Of a stretch of 64,000 nt of DNA, positions 38,736-47,153 are shown piece after piece. The notes under the pieces were generated by a model. The model did not search any database and was not told the origin of the DNA. It saw nothing but the letters and a program-made list of their open reading frames with translations. The DNA comes from Colwellia sp. 75C3 (GTDB taxonomy: Bacteria; Pseudomonadota; Gammaproteobacteria; Enterobacterales; Alteromonadaceae): assembly GCF_002836255.1 (NCBI RefSeq), contig NZ_PJAU01000033.1:698744-762743 (forward strand). Direction: 5' to 3'. Both the position numbers and the translations under genes were made by a program. Position 1 is the stretch's first letter; the number at the start of each line of letters is the position of its first letter.

Positions 38736-39578
38736 TTAGTACATTAAGGTATAAAGTTTTCTACGAAATTTAAGTGCAAGAGGATCGCCATCAGGTAATG
38801 CTTTTAAGACATCTAGAAAGAGTTCTTTGCTTTTGTCCTTTGTGCTCTCATCTCCAGCTTGAACAAGTCGGAACAATATCGTTAGTGCTTCTTCTTGGCG
38901 ATTAACTTGACTGTACTGCGCCGCAAGTTGCTGATTCAGGCTGACATCATCAGGTATTTCTTTAATTTGTGCTTCTAAGGCTTTTATTTCAGGCGAATTC
39001 TCTGCCTGCTCAGCTAATTCTACTTTTGCCATTAATGCTTGATATTCACTATCTTGGTCAACCATCATAATCGTGTTTAATAATGCTTTCGCTTCAGTGG
39101 TTTTACCCGTTTTTAAGTAAACATCAATTAACACTAACTTAATATCAGCGCGACTATTATCAACGTCATAGGCTTGCGTAATAGCATTTTGTGCATCAAG
39201 TAACTGGTTGTCGTTAAGAGCCGCTTTCGCTTGTTCAAGTAAAACATCTTCCTGCTTAGGCAAATGTTTATCTAAAAATACCGCGATGCTTTCATCATCT
39301 TGTGGTCCAGAAAGACCATCAAGAGGTTGGGCATCTTTGAGTAATATCGCTGTTGGTACGCCTTGAATACCAAATTGTTGAGCAATTTGTCCTTGGCTTT
39401 GACAGTCAACTGTCGCCAACGTTATATGCTCACTTAAATTTGACAATTTAACGGCTAGTTTATCTCTTAATTCAACACTTTCGGGTACTTGTTCTGCCCA
39501 AAAGCTAACAAGTACTAACTTGTTTTTTGATTCTTCAACAACCATTTGCTGAAAGTTATCTAGGGTAATGGCAATCAT
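38736..39578 (-). CDS. cnoX: Thioredoxin-TPR co-chaperone, CnoX/YbbN-like
   Basis: 280 residues: a thioredoxin fold (~1-110) followed by TPR-like helices (~115-280), the YbbN/CnoX layout. The redox motif is lost: the position of WCGPC reads WAEQVPES with no cysteine, so it cannot reduce disulfides. CnoX proteins act as holdases that pass clients to GroEL. The cis-Pro block GIQGVPTAILLKD is kept. Single gene. Confidence 0.88.
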   Translation of the reverse strand: MIAITLDNFQQMVVEESKNKLVLVSFWAEQVPESVELRDKLAVKLSNLSEHITLATVDCQSQGQIAQQFGIQGVPTAILLKDAQPLDGLSGPQDDESIAVFLDKHLPKQEDVLLEQAKAALNDNQLLDAQNAITQAYDVDNSRADIKLVLIDVYLKTGKTTEAKALLNTIMMVDQDSEYQALMAKVELAEQAENSPEIKALEAQIKEIPDDVSLNQQLAAQYSQVNRQEEALTILFRLVQAGDESTKDKSKELFLDVLKALPDGDPLALKFRRKLYTLMY

Positions 39579-39682
39579 ATTTGTATTCTCGAATGTGTTG
39601 GTAATATGTTGATAATCATGTTTTCAACAGGAAATTGGTGCTGTTTGCATTGTCGATTTACGAAACTTAGGCAAGGTGAAAT

Positions 39683-40504
39683 TTAGCCTAAGATAAACCA
39701 AAGTAAGCCAACACCTAGAATTAAGCGATAGATAACAAATGGCATCATCCCCAATTTTTCTAATAAAATAAGGAAATAATGGATACATGCATAGGCGCTA
39801 AAAAATGCTATTAAGCTGCCTAAACCCATGGCAAACCAATCGACACTTTCTGTTGATAAAACTAATTTTAACGTTAAATAACTACCTGCCATCGCGATAG
39901 CAGGGATAGAAAGTAAAAATGAAAAACGAGCAGCATTGTCGCGGCTTAAACCTAACATCAAACCAATTGTCATGGTAATGCCTGAACGTGAAGTTCCCGG
40001 AATTAACGCTACAGCTTGTGCTAAGCCAATTAACATTGCACCTTTAAGGCCTAACTTATCCATAGGTTTATGTTCAGTGCGATTACCGGCTTTAATATCA
40101 GCAAAACCTAACAGGAAACCAAAGAGTAATGTCGTTAAGGCAATGACTAAAGCAGAGCGTAAATTTTCTTCGATAAAGTCTTTACCTAATAAACCAAATA
40201 AACCCGCTGGAATAGTAGCAAGTAAAATCCACCAAGCTAATTTGCCATCAAAACTGCTACGACCTTTCTCTGGACCAACGCCAACAGTACCTAACCAGGC
40301 AACCGCCATAACGCCGACTTCTTTACGAAAATAAATCATTACGGCCAGTAAAGTACCAACATGTACAGCAACGTCAAAACCTAAACCTTGATCTTTCCAG
40401 CCTAAAATTTGTGAAGGCAAAATTAAATGCGCGGAACTTGAAATAGGTAAAAATTCGGTCAAGCCTTGCAATAATGCAAGGATAAATATTTCTAAAGTGC
40501 TCAT
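39683..40504 (-). CDS. uppP: Undecaprenyl-diphosphatase UppP (BacA)
   Basis: 273 residues with about eight membrane helices. Signature motifs are [13 protein letters not shown] near the N-terminus and [12 protein letters not shown] in the middle, carrying the catalytic Glu, His, Ser and Arg. It dephosphorylates undecaprenyl-PP to recycle the lipid carrier for peptidoglycan and other glycans and confers bacitracin tolerance when abundant. It precedes folK-folB on the same strand order in this region (folB, folK, uppP), probably one transcript. Confidence 0.96.
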   Translation of the reverse strand: MSTLEIFILALLQGLTEFLPISSSAHLILPSQILGWKDQGLGFDVAVHVGTLLAVMIYFRKEVGVMAVAWLGTVGVGPEKGRSSFDGKLAWWILLATIPAGLFGLLGKDFIEENLRSALVIALTTLLFGFLLGFADIKAGNRTEHKPMDKLGLKGAMLIGLAQAVALIPGTSRSGITMTIGLMLGLSRDNAARFSFLLSIPAIAMAGSYLTLKLVLSTESVDWFAMGLGSLIAFFSAYACIHYFLILLEKLGMMPFVIYRLILGVGLLWFILG

Positions 40505-40552
40505 GTGTCGTTAGTCGTCCTTTAACTTTTTTGATGGAGTAAATATGCTACT

Positions 40553-41050
40553 TTACCAGCAGTTAGCGACAATGCTAAGTTGCTGGCTAGTTTTGTTATA
40601 ACCGTGCCATAAATCTCGATAGTTTTGTTTTGAAATTGGGTGGGCAAGCTCAGGTGCAACTTGACTCAGAGGCCATAATACAAAAGCATTCTTAGTGATT
40701 TCATCACGAGGAAGTTGTGCGGGCGAGTCAATAATCAAATCATCATATAATAACAAATCAAGATCTAAGCTACGTGGGCTAAACTTTTTAGCGCTATGGT
40801 CACGACCGTGAGAAAACTCTATTGCGCGTAATATTATCGCGACTTGCTCAACACTCTGTGAACAGTTAATGCCAATGACCATATTATAAAAAGCAGCACC
40901 ATTAAATCCCACAGCTTCACTTTCAAATAATGAAGACAATGTTAACTGTTCAAAAGGCAGACCAAATTCTTTGGCTAATGAGAGTAGACCTTGTTTAACA
41001 TAATGCTCACGGTCAATATTAGTGCCCAATGATATATATATTTGAGCCAT
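40553..41050 (-). CDS. folK: 6-hydroxymethyl-7,8-dihydropterin pyrophosphokinase
   Basis: 165 residues. HPPK motifs: YISLGTNID at the start, the FNGAAFYNMVIG block, and the catalytic HGRDHSAKKFSPRSLDLDLL segment with Mg-binding aspartates. It transfers pyrophosphate from ATP to hydroxymethyl-dihydropterin in folate synthesis. It abuts folB at base 41050, whose product supplies the pterin, so the two are translationally coupled. Confidence 0.96.
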   Translation of the reverse strand: MAQIYISLGTNIDREHYVKQGLLSLAKEFGLPFEQLTLSSLFESEAVGFNGAAFYNMVIGINCSQSVEQVAIILRAIEFSHGRDHSAKKFSPRSLDLDLLLYDDLIIDSPAQLPRDEITKNAFVLWPLSQVAPELAHPISKQNYRDLWHGYNKTSQQLSIVANCW

Positions 41051-41421
41051 TAAGTTGAAGACTCAGTGGTTTTTTTGCCACGTTCTATTTCTACACCAAC
41101 GGTTTGTGCATTATGTACAGCGCCAGGTTTGCCAATACTAAGCCTTAACCATGGGATATGATATTGCGTCATCAAATAACTCGCTAAGCGTTCAGCAAGT
41201 GTTTCAATTAAGTCAACGGGGTTGTCGTTAGCAAAGCGTTCTATAGCCACTGAAATATCAGCATAATCTAACGTTTTAGCCAACTCGTCATTTTGCGCCG
41301 CACTTGCTGTATCCCAACCCATGGCTAAATCTATGACCAAGGTTTGCTTTATTTCTTTTTCCCACTGAAAAAAACCAATAGTGGTTTGAATACTTAAACC
41401 CTTAATGAACACCTTATCCAT
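41050..41421 (-). CDS. folB: Dihydroneopterin aldolase
   Basis: 123 residues. FolB/epimerase fold with FIKGLSIQTTIGFFQWEK at the start (catalytic-site Glu in WEKE), TLDYADISVAI, and the LIETLAERLASYL helix. It converts dihydroneopterin to 6-hydroxymethyl-dihydropterin plus glycolaldehyde. The stop overlaps the folK start by one base. It is divergent from plsY with a ~180-bp spacer, the same arrangement as in E. coli. Confidence 0.95.
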   Translation of the reverse strand: MDKVFIKGLSIQTTIGFFQWEKEIKQTLVIDLAMGWDTASAAQNDELAKTLDYADISVAIERFANDNPVDLIETLAERLASYLMTQYHIPWLRLSIGKPGAVHNAQTVGVEIERGKKTTESST

Positions 41422-41603
41422 GACTTACCTATAATGCTGTGAAATACTGTTAGAAGAATTATTTGTATTAACTATTTGCAGTAGTTATGCAATTGTTACA
41501 AAATAAGGGGCGATTTTACCTGCGAAGCGCTAGAAAAACTAGCAGAGATGCAGATAGAATAAGAATTCCCTTTATTATACTCACTAATGGATTTGTTACT
41601 TAG

Positions 41604-42194
41604 ATGTTACTACTCATTTTCACTATGATCATTGCCGCTTATTTAATAGGCTCTATCTCGAGTGCGATATTAGTCTGTAAATTTTTAGGATTACCGGATC
41701 CAAGAACGACGGGATCGCAAAATCCGGGTGCAACAAATGTATTGCGCATGAGCAATAAGCTTACTGCTGCAACAGTATTATTTTTAGATATTGTTAAGGG
41801 CACTATCCCTGTGTGGGGCGCTTATTTTTTAAAAATTGATGCGTTGTATTTAGGCTTAATTGGCGTATCTGCTTGCTTAGGCCACATGTATCCCATATTT
41901 TTTAACTTTAAAGGGGGAAAGGCCGTAGCTACAGCACTGGGAACTTTACTTCCTATTGGTTTTACGTTGGGGGGATTATTAATTCTAACGTGGGTATTAG
42001 TGGTTAAGTTTAGTAAGTACTCTAGCCTAGCGGCCATTGTCACCGTATCTCTCGCCCCACTTTATGTTTACTTTTTAAAACCGCTCTATGTTTACCCAAC
42101 CTTGATGCTTAGCGCGTTGATAATCTTTCGCCACCGAGAGAACATTAAACGTTTATTAAACGGCACTGAAAGTAAAATCACTCATAAAATTTAG
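41604..42194 (+). CDS. plsY: Acyl-phosphate:glycerol-3-phosphate acyltransferase PlsY
   Basis: 196 residues with about five membrane helices. The three conserved loops are present: [12 protein letters not shown] with [17 protein letters not shown], then [18 protein letters not shown], and a C-terminal [13 protein letters not shown]. It makes lysophosphatidate from acyl-phosphate at the inner membrane. Sited between folB and tsaD as in many gammaproteobacteria. Confidence 0.96.
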   Translation: MLLLIFTMIIAAYLIGSISSAILVCKFLGLPDPRTTGSQNPGATNVLRMSNKLTAATVLFLDIVKGTIPVWGAYFLKIDALYLGLIGVSACLGHMYPIFFNFKGGKAVATALGTLLPIGFTLGGLLILTWVLVVKFSKYSSLAAIVTVSLAPLYVYFLKPLYVYPTLMLSALIIFRHRENIKRLLNGTESKITHKI

Positions 42195-42271
42195 ATAATC
42201 ATCTATGAACGTCATTAATAAGTCACCCATAGGCTAATGCATACAGGTGATTTTTTCGCTCTATGCAGTTG

Positions 42272-42426
42272 CTACTTTACTGATGGAAGTGAATCCAAAG
42301 CCCATCGAGGGTTGGCTTTAAAGGTTAAGTCAGCATCTGTGCCCGCTTTTAAACGTTGCATACCAGCATAAGTAATCATTTAGTCCCGAATATGAGTAGT
42401 GCAAAATTCAGGACGTACTATCGTTA
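42272..42426 (-). repeat. Diverged tandem copy A of the tsaD 3' end
   Basis: Contains, on the minus strand, a 35-codon frame (42379 to 42272) reading [13 protein letters not shown]... and ending DSLPSVK-stop, nearly identical to the C-terminus of TsaD. Upstream of that ATG the sequence still reads RPEFC as in TsaD, then departs into a block (THIRD-stop) shared with copy B. Differences from copy B are almost all at third codon positions. It lies ~163 bp from copy B. The 42195-42595 interval contains only these copies. Confidence 0.85.
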
Positions 42427-42434
42427 CTTTTTGG

Positions 42435-42588
42435 TTACTTTACTGATGGTAGAGAATCTAGCGCCCAGCGCGGATTAGCTTTAAAAGTTAAATCAGCATC
42501 TGTGCCCGCTTTTAAACGTTGCATACCAGCATAAGCAATCATTTAGTCCCGAATATGAGTAGTACAAAATTCAGGACGTACGATAGTT
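42435..42588 (-). repeat. Diverged tandem copy B of the tsaD 3' end
   Basis: Minus-strand 35-codon frame (42542 to 42435) with the same text as the TsaD C-terminus except one Pro-to-Ala change and loss of the last Leu. The DNA differs from tsaD itself mainly at wobble positions. Spacing to the genuine tsaD end is ~164 bp. No ribosome-binding site of note precedes its ATG, so expression is doubtful; it is best read as a displaced gene end. Confidence 0.85.
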
Positions 42589-42595
42589 ATCTTGC

Positions 42596-43660
42596 TTACA
42601 ATTTTACTGATGGTAGAGAATCTAGCGGCCAACGGGGATTAGCTTTAAAAGTTAAGTCAGCATCGGTGCCAGCTTTTAAGCGTTGCATGCCAGCATAAGC
42701 AATCATGGCGCCGTTATCAGTACAAAATTCTGGACGAGGGTAAAAAACACTACCGCCCAGTTTCTTTGTCGTTATCGCAAGTTGCTCTCGCAAAGCTGTA
42801 TTTGCGCTTACACCACCAGCAATAACTAATCGACTTAACTTTTCTTGTAGCAAAGCGCGTTTGCACTTTATTGCCAACGTATCTACTACTGCTTGCTGAA
42901 AAGCATGGGCGATATCAGCATGAGTTTTTTTCAATTGGTCTGCAGATAAAGCAGGCTCAATATTAATACACTGCTTACGAACTAAAGTACCAGCTGCTGT
43001 TTTTAAACCACTAAAACTAAAATCTAAACCAGGTCTGTCTGTCATAGGACGAGGTAATTTAAAACGACCTGCTTCACCACTTTCAGCCATCTTGGATAGA
43101 GCAGGTCCACCAGGATAGTCTAAGCCTAGTAGCTTAGCTGTTTTATCGAAAGCTTCACCAGCAGCATCATCAACGGATTCGCCTAAGAGTTTGTATTCAC
43201 CGATAGCGTCAACACGAACTAACATAGTATGTCCGCCAGAAACTAATAACGCGACAAAAGGAAACTCAGGAACATCATCTTCAAGCATGGGAGCTAATAA
43301 ATGGCCTTCCATGTGGTGTACAGGAACCGCTGGTAAATCCCAACCATAAGCCAAGCTTCGACCAATTGAGCAACCTACTAAGAGAGCACCAACTAATCCT
43401 GGGCCTGCAGTATAAGCAACACCATCTAAATCTTGAGGCGTAAGATTGGCATCGGCTAATACTTGTTTAATTAAAGGTATCGTTTTACGAACATGATCTC
43501 TTGAGGCAAGTTCAGGTACTACACCACCGTAATCGGCATGAACAGCTATTTGACTATATAAACGATGAGCGAGTATGCCTTCAGGACTATCTCCTTGGCC
43601 GTCATCATAAATGGCGATGCCAGTTTCATCACAAGAAGTTTCAATACCCAAAATACGCAT
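42596..43660 (-). CDS. tsaD: tRNA threonylcarbamoyladenosine biosynthesis protein TsaD
   Basis: 354 residues, slightly longer than E. coli TsaD (337). Conserved blocks: [18 protein letters not shown], the metal-binding [21 protein letters not shown], the [13 protein letters not shown] segment, [23 protein letters not shown], and the [15 protein letters not shown] block with a metal Asp. With TsaB/E it transfers threonylcarbamoyl to A37 of ANN-decoding tRNAs. Divergent from rpsU, the standard gammaproteobacterial arrangement. Two diverged copies of its last ~45 codons follow its stop. Confidence 0.97.
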   Translation of the reverse strand: MRILGIETSCDETGIAIYDDGQGDSPEGILAHRLYSQIAVHADYGGVVPELASRDHVRKTIPLIKQVLADANLTPQDLDGVAYTAGPGLVGALLVGCSIGRSLAYGWDLPAVPVHHMEGHLLAPMLEDDVPEFPFVALLVSGGHTMLVRVDAIGEYKLLGESVDDAAGEAFDKTAKLLGLDYPGGPALSKMAESGEAGRFKLPRPMTDRPGLDFSFSGLKTAAGTLVRKQCINIEPALSADQLKKTHADIAHAFQQAVVDTLAIKCKRALLQEKLSRLVIAGGVSANTALREQLAITTKKLGGSVFYPRPEFCTDNGAMIAYAGMQRLKAGTDADLTFKANPRWPLDSLPSVKL

Positions 43661-43841
43661 AAATATACTCTCAAAAAAAGCTTAAAAAGAAGGCTCAAAA
43701 ATACGGTTCAAAAAATAGGAACAGTAACCAACAATCACTAATCGCAATACGAGTAACTATTGGCGAGGCAATTTTACTGTGTTTATAAGATAGACACCAG
43801 CTGATTTTAATCCTGAAAGAGCGATAGCCCTTAAATTAACC

Positions 43842-43871
43842 TTTACATTAGTGATGGCTTAGCAGTAGAAT
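43842..43871 (+). promoter_or_regulatory. Probable sigma-70 promoter of rpsU
   Basis: TTTACA (43842-43847), an 18-bp spacer and TAGAAT (43866-43871), ~115 bp before the rpsU ATG. It sits in the 326-bp divergent tsaD/rpsU interval, which otherwise shows nothing certain. Confidence 0.55.
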
Positions 43872-43986
43872 ACGACACCAAATTTTTAATAGAGTGGGTG
43901 TAGATGAGACAAATATTGCAAATAATTGCATTATTCAGTCGAAATCAGTCGCCAATTTATATAGCTACCCTAAGGTAATAAAGTAC

Positions 43987-44202
43987 ATGCCAGTAATTAA
44001 AGTAAGAGAAAACGAACCATTTGACGTTGCATTACGTCGTTTTAAACGTTCATGTGAAAAAGCAGGAATCCTTTCAGAAGTTCGTCGTCGCGAATGTTAT
44101 GAAAAGCCGACTTGGGAACGTAAACGTAAGAAAGCCGCTGCCGTTAAACGTGCTGCGAAAAAAGTTTCTCGTGAGAACGCTCGTCGCGTTCGCATGTACT
44201 AA
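43987..44202 (+). CDS. rpsU: 30S ribosomal protein S21
   Basis: 71 residues beginning [19 protein letters not shown], the invariant S21 N-terminus, and ending in a very basic tail. The ATG at 43987 is chosen over an upstream in-frame GTG (43894) because of this N-terminus and the AAGG site upstream. First gene of the macromolecular-synthesis operon (rpsU, yqeY, dnaG, rpoD), which couples translation, replication priming and transcription. Confidence 0.98.
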   Translation: MPVIKVRENEPFDVALRRFKRSCEKAGILSEVRRRECYEKPTWERKRKKAAAVKRAAKKVSRENARRVRMY

Positions 44203-44241
44203 GAATTATCTTAGTATAACTACTCTAAGAGATTGATATAG

Positions 44242-44691
44242 ATGTCACTTCTAATACAACTCAAAGATGAAATGAAAACTGCTATGCGAGCTAAAGACAA
44301 ATTACGTCTTGGTGTAATTCGCATGGCAATTTCTGCAATCAAGCAAGCAGAAATTGATCATAAAACCGAAGCAACTGATGAGAATATCATTGTGATTTTA
44401 ACCAAAATGGTTAAACAGCGCAAAGAGTCCATTAAGATGTTTACTGAAGGTGGTCGTGATGAATTGGCAGAAAAAGAAGCAGAAGAAGTTGTTGCTTTAA
44501 ACTTTTTTATGCCACAGCCGCTTAGTGCAGAAGAAATTAATGAATTAATAAGCAAAGCAATTGTTGAATCTGGAGCAGCCTCTATGGCTGATATGGGTAA
44601 AGTAATGGCAGTGTTAAAACCTTTAATGCAAGGCAAAGCTGACATGGGCGCTGTAAGCGGTCAAGTAAGAGCAGGTCTTCAAGGTTTATAG
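44242..44691 (+). CDS. yqeY: GatB/YqeY domain protein
   Basis: 149 residues: helical YqeY domain (LLIQLKDEMKTAMRAKDK at the start, then RLGVIRMAISAIK), and the C-terminal tail domain MGKVMAVLKPLMQGKADMG shared with GatB. Often encoded between rpsU and dnaG in gammaproteobacteria. It resembles the tRNA-binding appendage of the amidotransferase, but its free-standing function is unknown. A terminator and a MITE copy separate it from dnaG. Confidence 0.94.
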   Translation: MSLLIQLKDEMKTAMRAKDKLRLGVIRMAISAIKQAEIDHKTEATDENIIVILTKMVKQRKESIKMFTEGGRDELAEKEAEEVVALNFFMPQPLSAEEINELISKAIVESGAASMADMGKVMAVLKPLMQGKADMGAVSGQVRAGLQGL

Positions 44692-44731
44692 TCGGGCTTT
44701 ATAGCTACCACTATATTTAGTGCATTAAATA

Positions 44732-44766
44732 AAACCGTAATCGCCTAGGCTATTACGGTTTTTTTA
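44732..44766 (+). terminator. Terminator after yqeY
   Basis: AAACCGTAAT (44732-44741) pairs with ATTACGGTTT (44752-44761), then more T residues. It may partly uncouple rpsU-yqeY from dnaG-rpoD, as the rpsU-dnaG terminator does in E. coli. Confidence 0.88.
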
Positions 44767-44860
44767 TGCCTTTTTTTTATGATGCGGAATAAATTTTATC
44801 TCGCTGGAATTTAAAATAGTCAGCTACATTCTTACTCGTATTGTGTAGAATACGCAGGTA

Positions 44861-45125
44861 ATACCAAACGGATTAATTTATTGGTCAGCTTAGGTCTTCA
44901 TTAGCGAGCTTAAAACAAATAAAATGACTTAAACATAGTTATTCTATATTTCATTCATTTTGTGAAGTTGTCAGTTTGCTAATGAGCCCCCGAAGGGCGA
45001 GTTTAAAAGGCTTACATGCGGCGTTATTAATTTTGACAAGGGAATAACCATTCTCTTCAATCAATGCCTTGCCTCTAAGCCTTTTAATTCTCGCTAAGTG
45101 ATCAATAAATTAGCCCGATTGGTAT
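44861..45125. mobile_element. MITE-like repeat, copy 2, upstream of dnaG
   Basis: About 265 bp with inverted termini ATACCAA...ATTAATTTATTG and CAATAAATTAG...TTGGTAT. Its reverse complement matches copy 1 (24283-24594) along nearly its whole length. No coding capacity. It ends 35 bp before the dnaG ATG, so any promoter for dnaG-rpoD between yqeY and dnaG must lie in or be displaced by it. The 44692-45159 interval holds the terminator and this element. Confidence 0.78.
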
Positions 45126-45159
45126 AATATTTTTCCTTTAACGGTGACGCTTAAACATT

Positions 45160-46917
45160 ATGGCTGGACGCATTTCTCGACAATTTATTGATGACTTACT
45201 CAGCAGAGCAGATATTGTTGATCTCGTTGATGGCCGAGTACCGTTAAAAAAGGCGGGTAAAAACTACCAAGCCTGTTGCCCATTTCATAATGAAAAATCC
45301 CCCTCGTTTACTGTAAGCCAAGATAAACAGTTTTATCACTGCTTTGGTTGTGGCGAACACGGCAATGCTATTTCTTTTTTGATGGAATTCGATCGTCTTG
45401 ATTTTGTTGATGCAGTTGAAGAGCTTGCTTCCCATTGCGGAATGGAAGTGGTCCGAGAAGAAAATACTGCCAGTCCAGAGGAACAACGTCGACAGCAACA
45501 AGTTTACCAGCAAAAACAAGATGACTATGAGCTAATGTCGCAAATTAGTCGTTTTTTCCAGCAGCAATTAAAAGTGGCTAGTGATAAAGACAAAGCTATC
45601 GACTATTTAAAAGCTCGAGGGCTAAGTGGCGAGGTTGTTAAGCGCTTTGGTATTGGCTACATAAGTGACGCTTGGGACGGTATGATGAGTAGCTTCTCAC
45701 GTAATGGTCAAGCTAATCAGCAATTAATTGATTTAGGTATGGCCATTGCGGGTGATAAAAAGCGACCTTATGATCGCTTTCGTGGTCGTATCATGTTTCC
45801 TATTAGTGATAAACGTGGACGAGTCATTGGCTTTGGTGGGCGCGTTTTAGGTGATGAAAAGCCCAAGTATTTAAACTCGCCAGAAACACGTGTGTATCAT
45901 AAAGGCCAAGAGCTTTATGGTTTGCATGAAGCCAAACAAGCCAACAAACAGCTTAAGCGTTTAATTGTGGTTGAAGGTTATATGGATGTCGTGGCGTTAG
46001 CACAACACGGTGTTGATTACGCTGTTGCATCGCTAGGTACAGCGACTACTTTTGAGCAATTACAAACATTATTTCGTACTGTGCCCGATGTTATCTGTTG
46101 TTATGATGGCGACAGAGCCGGGCGTGAAGCTGCGTGGCGAGCAATGGAAAATGCCTTACCGCTTATTCGAGATGGCTTTTCGTTAAAATTTGTTTTTGTA
46201 CCAGATGGTGAAGATCCTGACTCTTTAATAAGAACTCAAGGGCAAAAAGCTTTTGAAACAATTATTGATAACGCCATGCCGTTATCCAAATTCCTTTTTG
46301 AGCAACTCATGCAGAAAGTTGATATGAGCTCCCTAGAAGGAAGGTCAGCTTTAGTTGAGTCATTCCAACCGTATTTATCAAAGCTGCCTGCTAGTACTTT
46401 AAAAGACGCCATGATTAATGAAGTAGCTAATAATTTTGGTACCGGTAGCGAGCATTTTCTTGCAAAGTTTACCAAAAGTTTACAAGGTGAAGTTGTTAAG
46501 TCACCCGTTAAAGTAAGCACAAAAGTAACACCCGTGAGGTTAGCACTTGCTTTATTGTTAGAGCATCCCCATATAGCAAATAGCTTAGGTGAAATTAGTG
46601 TGTTGCAGCCGCTAACGGCACCAGGAATACCTTTGTTAATGCAGGTACTTGGTGTGTGTCAGCAAAACCCTGATATTAAGTCACCGCAATTGCTTGAATA
46701 CTTTCGTGGTACTGAGCAGGGATCACAATTAGCAAAGTTGATGTGTTGGCAGCACCATGTAGAAGCTGATGCAGCAACTGATGTTTTTCTTGATAGTATT
46801 GAGAAGTTATTGAATAACTTTGTTGAGCAGCGAGCTGAAGTATTATTACAAAAAGCACGCGCTGGACAAATGACAGCTGAAGAAAAGCAAGAGTTACAAG
46901 CAATACTAAATGCTTAA
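45160..46917 (+). CDS. dnaG: DNA primase DnaG
   Basis: 585 residues. CHC2 zinc-binding domain at the N-terminus (Cys40, His43, Cys61, Cys64), RNA-polymerase core with RFRGRIMFPI and GFGGRVLGDEKPKYLNS, TOPRIM motif LIVVEGYMDVVAL with the CCYDGDRAGREAAW metal site, and a C-terminal DnaB-binding helicase domain (~440-585). It makes RNA primers at the fork. Second half of the macromolecular-synthesis operon; rpoD follows at 236 bp. Confidence 0.97.
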   Translation: MAGRISRQFIDDLLSRADIVDLVDGRVPLKKAGKNYQACCPFHNEKSPSFTVSQDKQFYHCFGCGEHGNAISFLMEFDRLDFVDAVEELASHCGMEVVREENTASPEEQRRQQQVYQQKQDDYELMSQISRFFQQQLKVASDKDKAIDYLKARGLSGEVVKRFGIGYISDAWDGMMSSFSRNGQANQQLIDLGMAIAGDKKRPYDRFRGRIMFPISDKRGRVIGFGGRVLGDEKPKYLNSPETRVYHKGQELYGLHEAKQANKQLKRLIVVEGYMDVVALAQHGVDYAVASLGTATTFEQLQTLFRTVPDVICCYDGDRAGREAAWRAMENALPLIRDGFSLKFVFVPDGEDPDSLIRTQGQKAFETIIDNAMPLSKFLFEQLMQKVDMSSLEGRSALVESFQPYLSKLPASTLKDAMINEVANNFGTGSEHFLAKFTKSLQGEVVKSPVKVSTKVTPVRLALALLLEHPHIANSLGEISVLQPLTAPGIPLLMQVLGVCQQNPDIKSPQLLEYFRGTEQGSQLAKLMCWQHHVEADAATDVFLDSIEKLLNNFVEQRAEVLLQKARAGQMTAEEKQELQAILNA

Positions 46918-47153
46918 CTGTTAGTTTTAGCTATACTTAGCAAGCATCTTCAGATGCAGCGAGTATTAAATAAGATAAGAGCTATTATATAGCTTGAAAT
47001 GTTAACAAGCGATTAAGACAGCATATTAGCTGGTAAATGTCTTTGAAATTCGCTATAATTTCCGGCTTTATTGCGTCATTTATTAGCTTTTACTAATGTA
47101 TAAAGCGCATATTTTACATCCCATATTTATAATATACAGGTGGACACTCGTCA

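Noticed and set aside
42272..42542. Annotating the two 35-codon TsaD-like frames as genes
   Set aside because: No ribosome-binding site or promoter is evident and the parent domain is incomplete; displaced gene ends explain them better.
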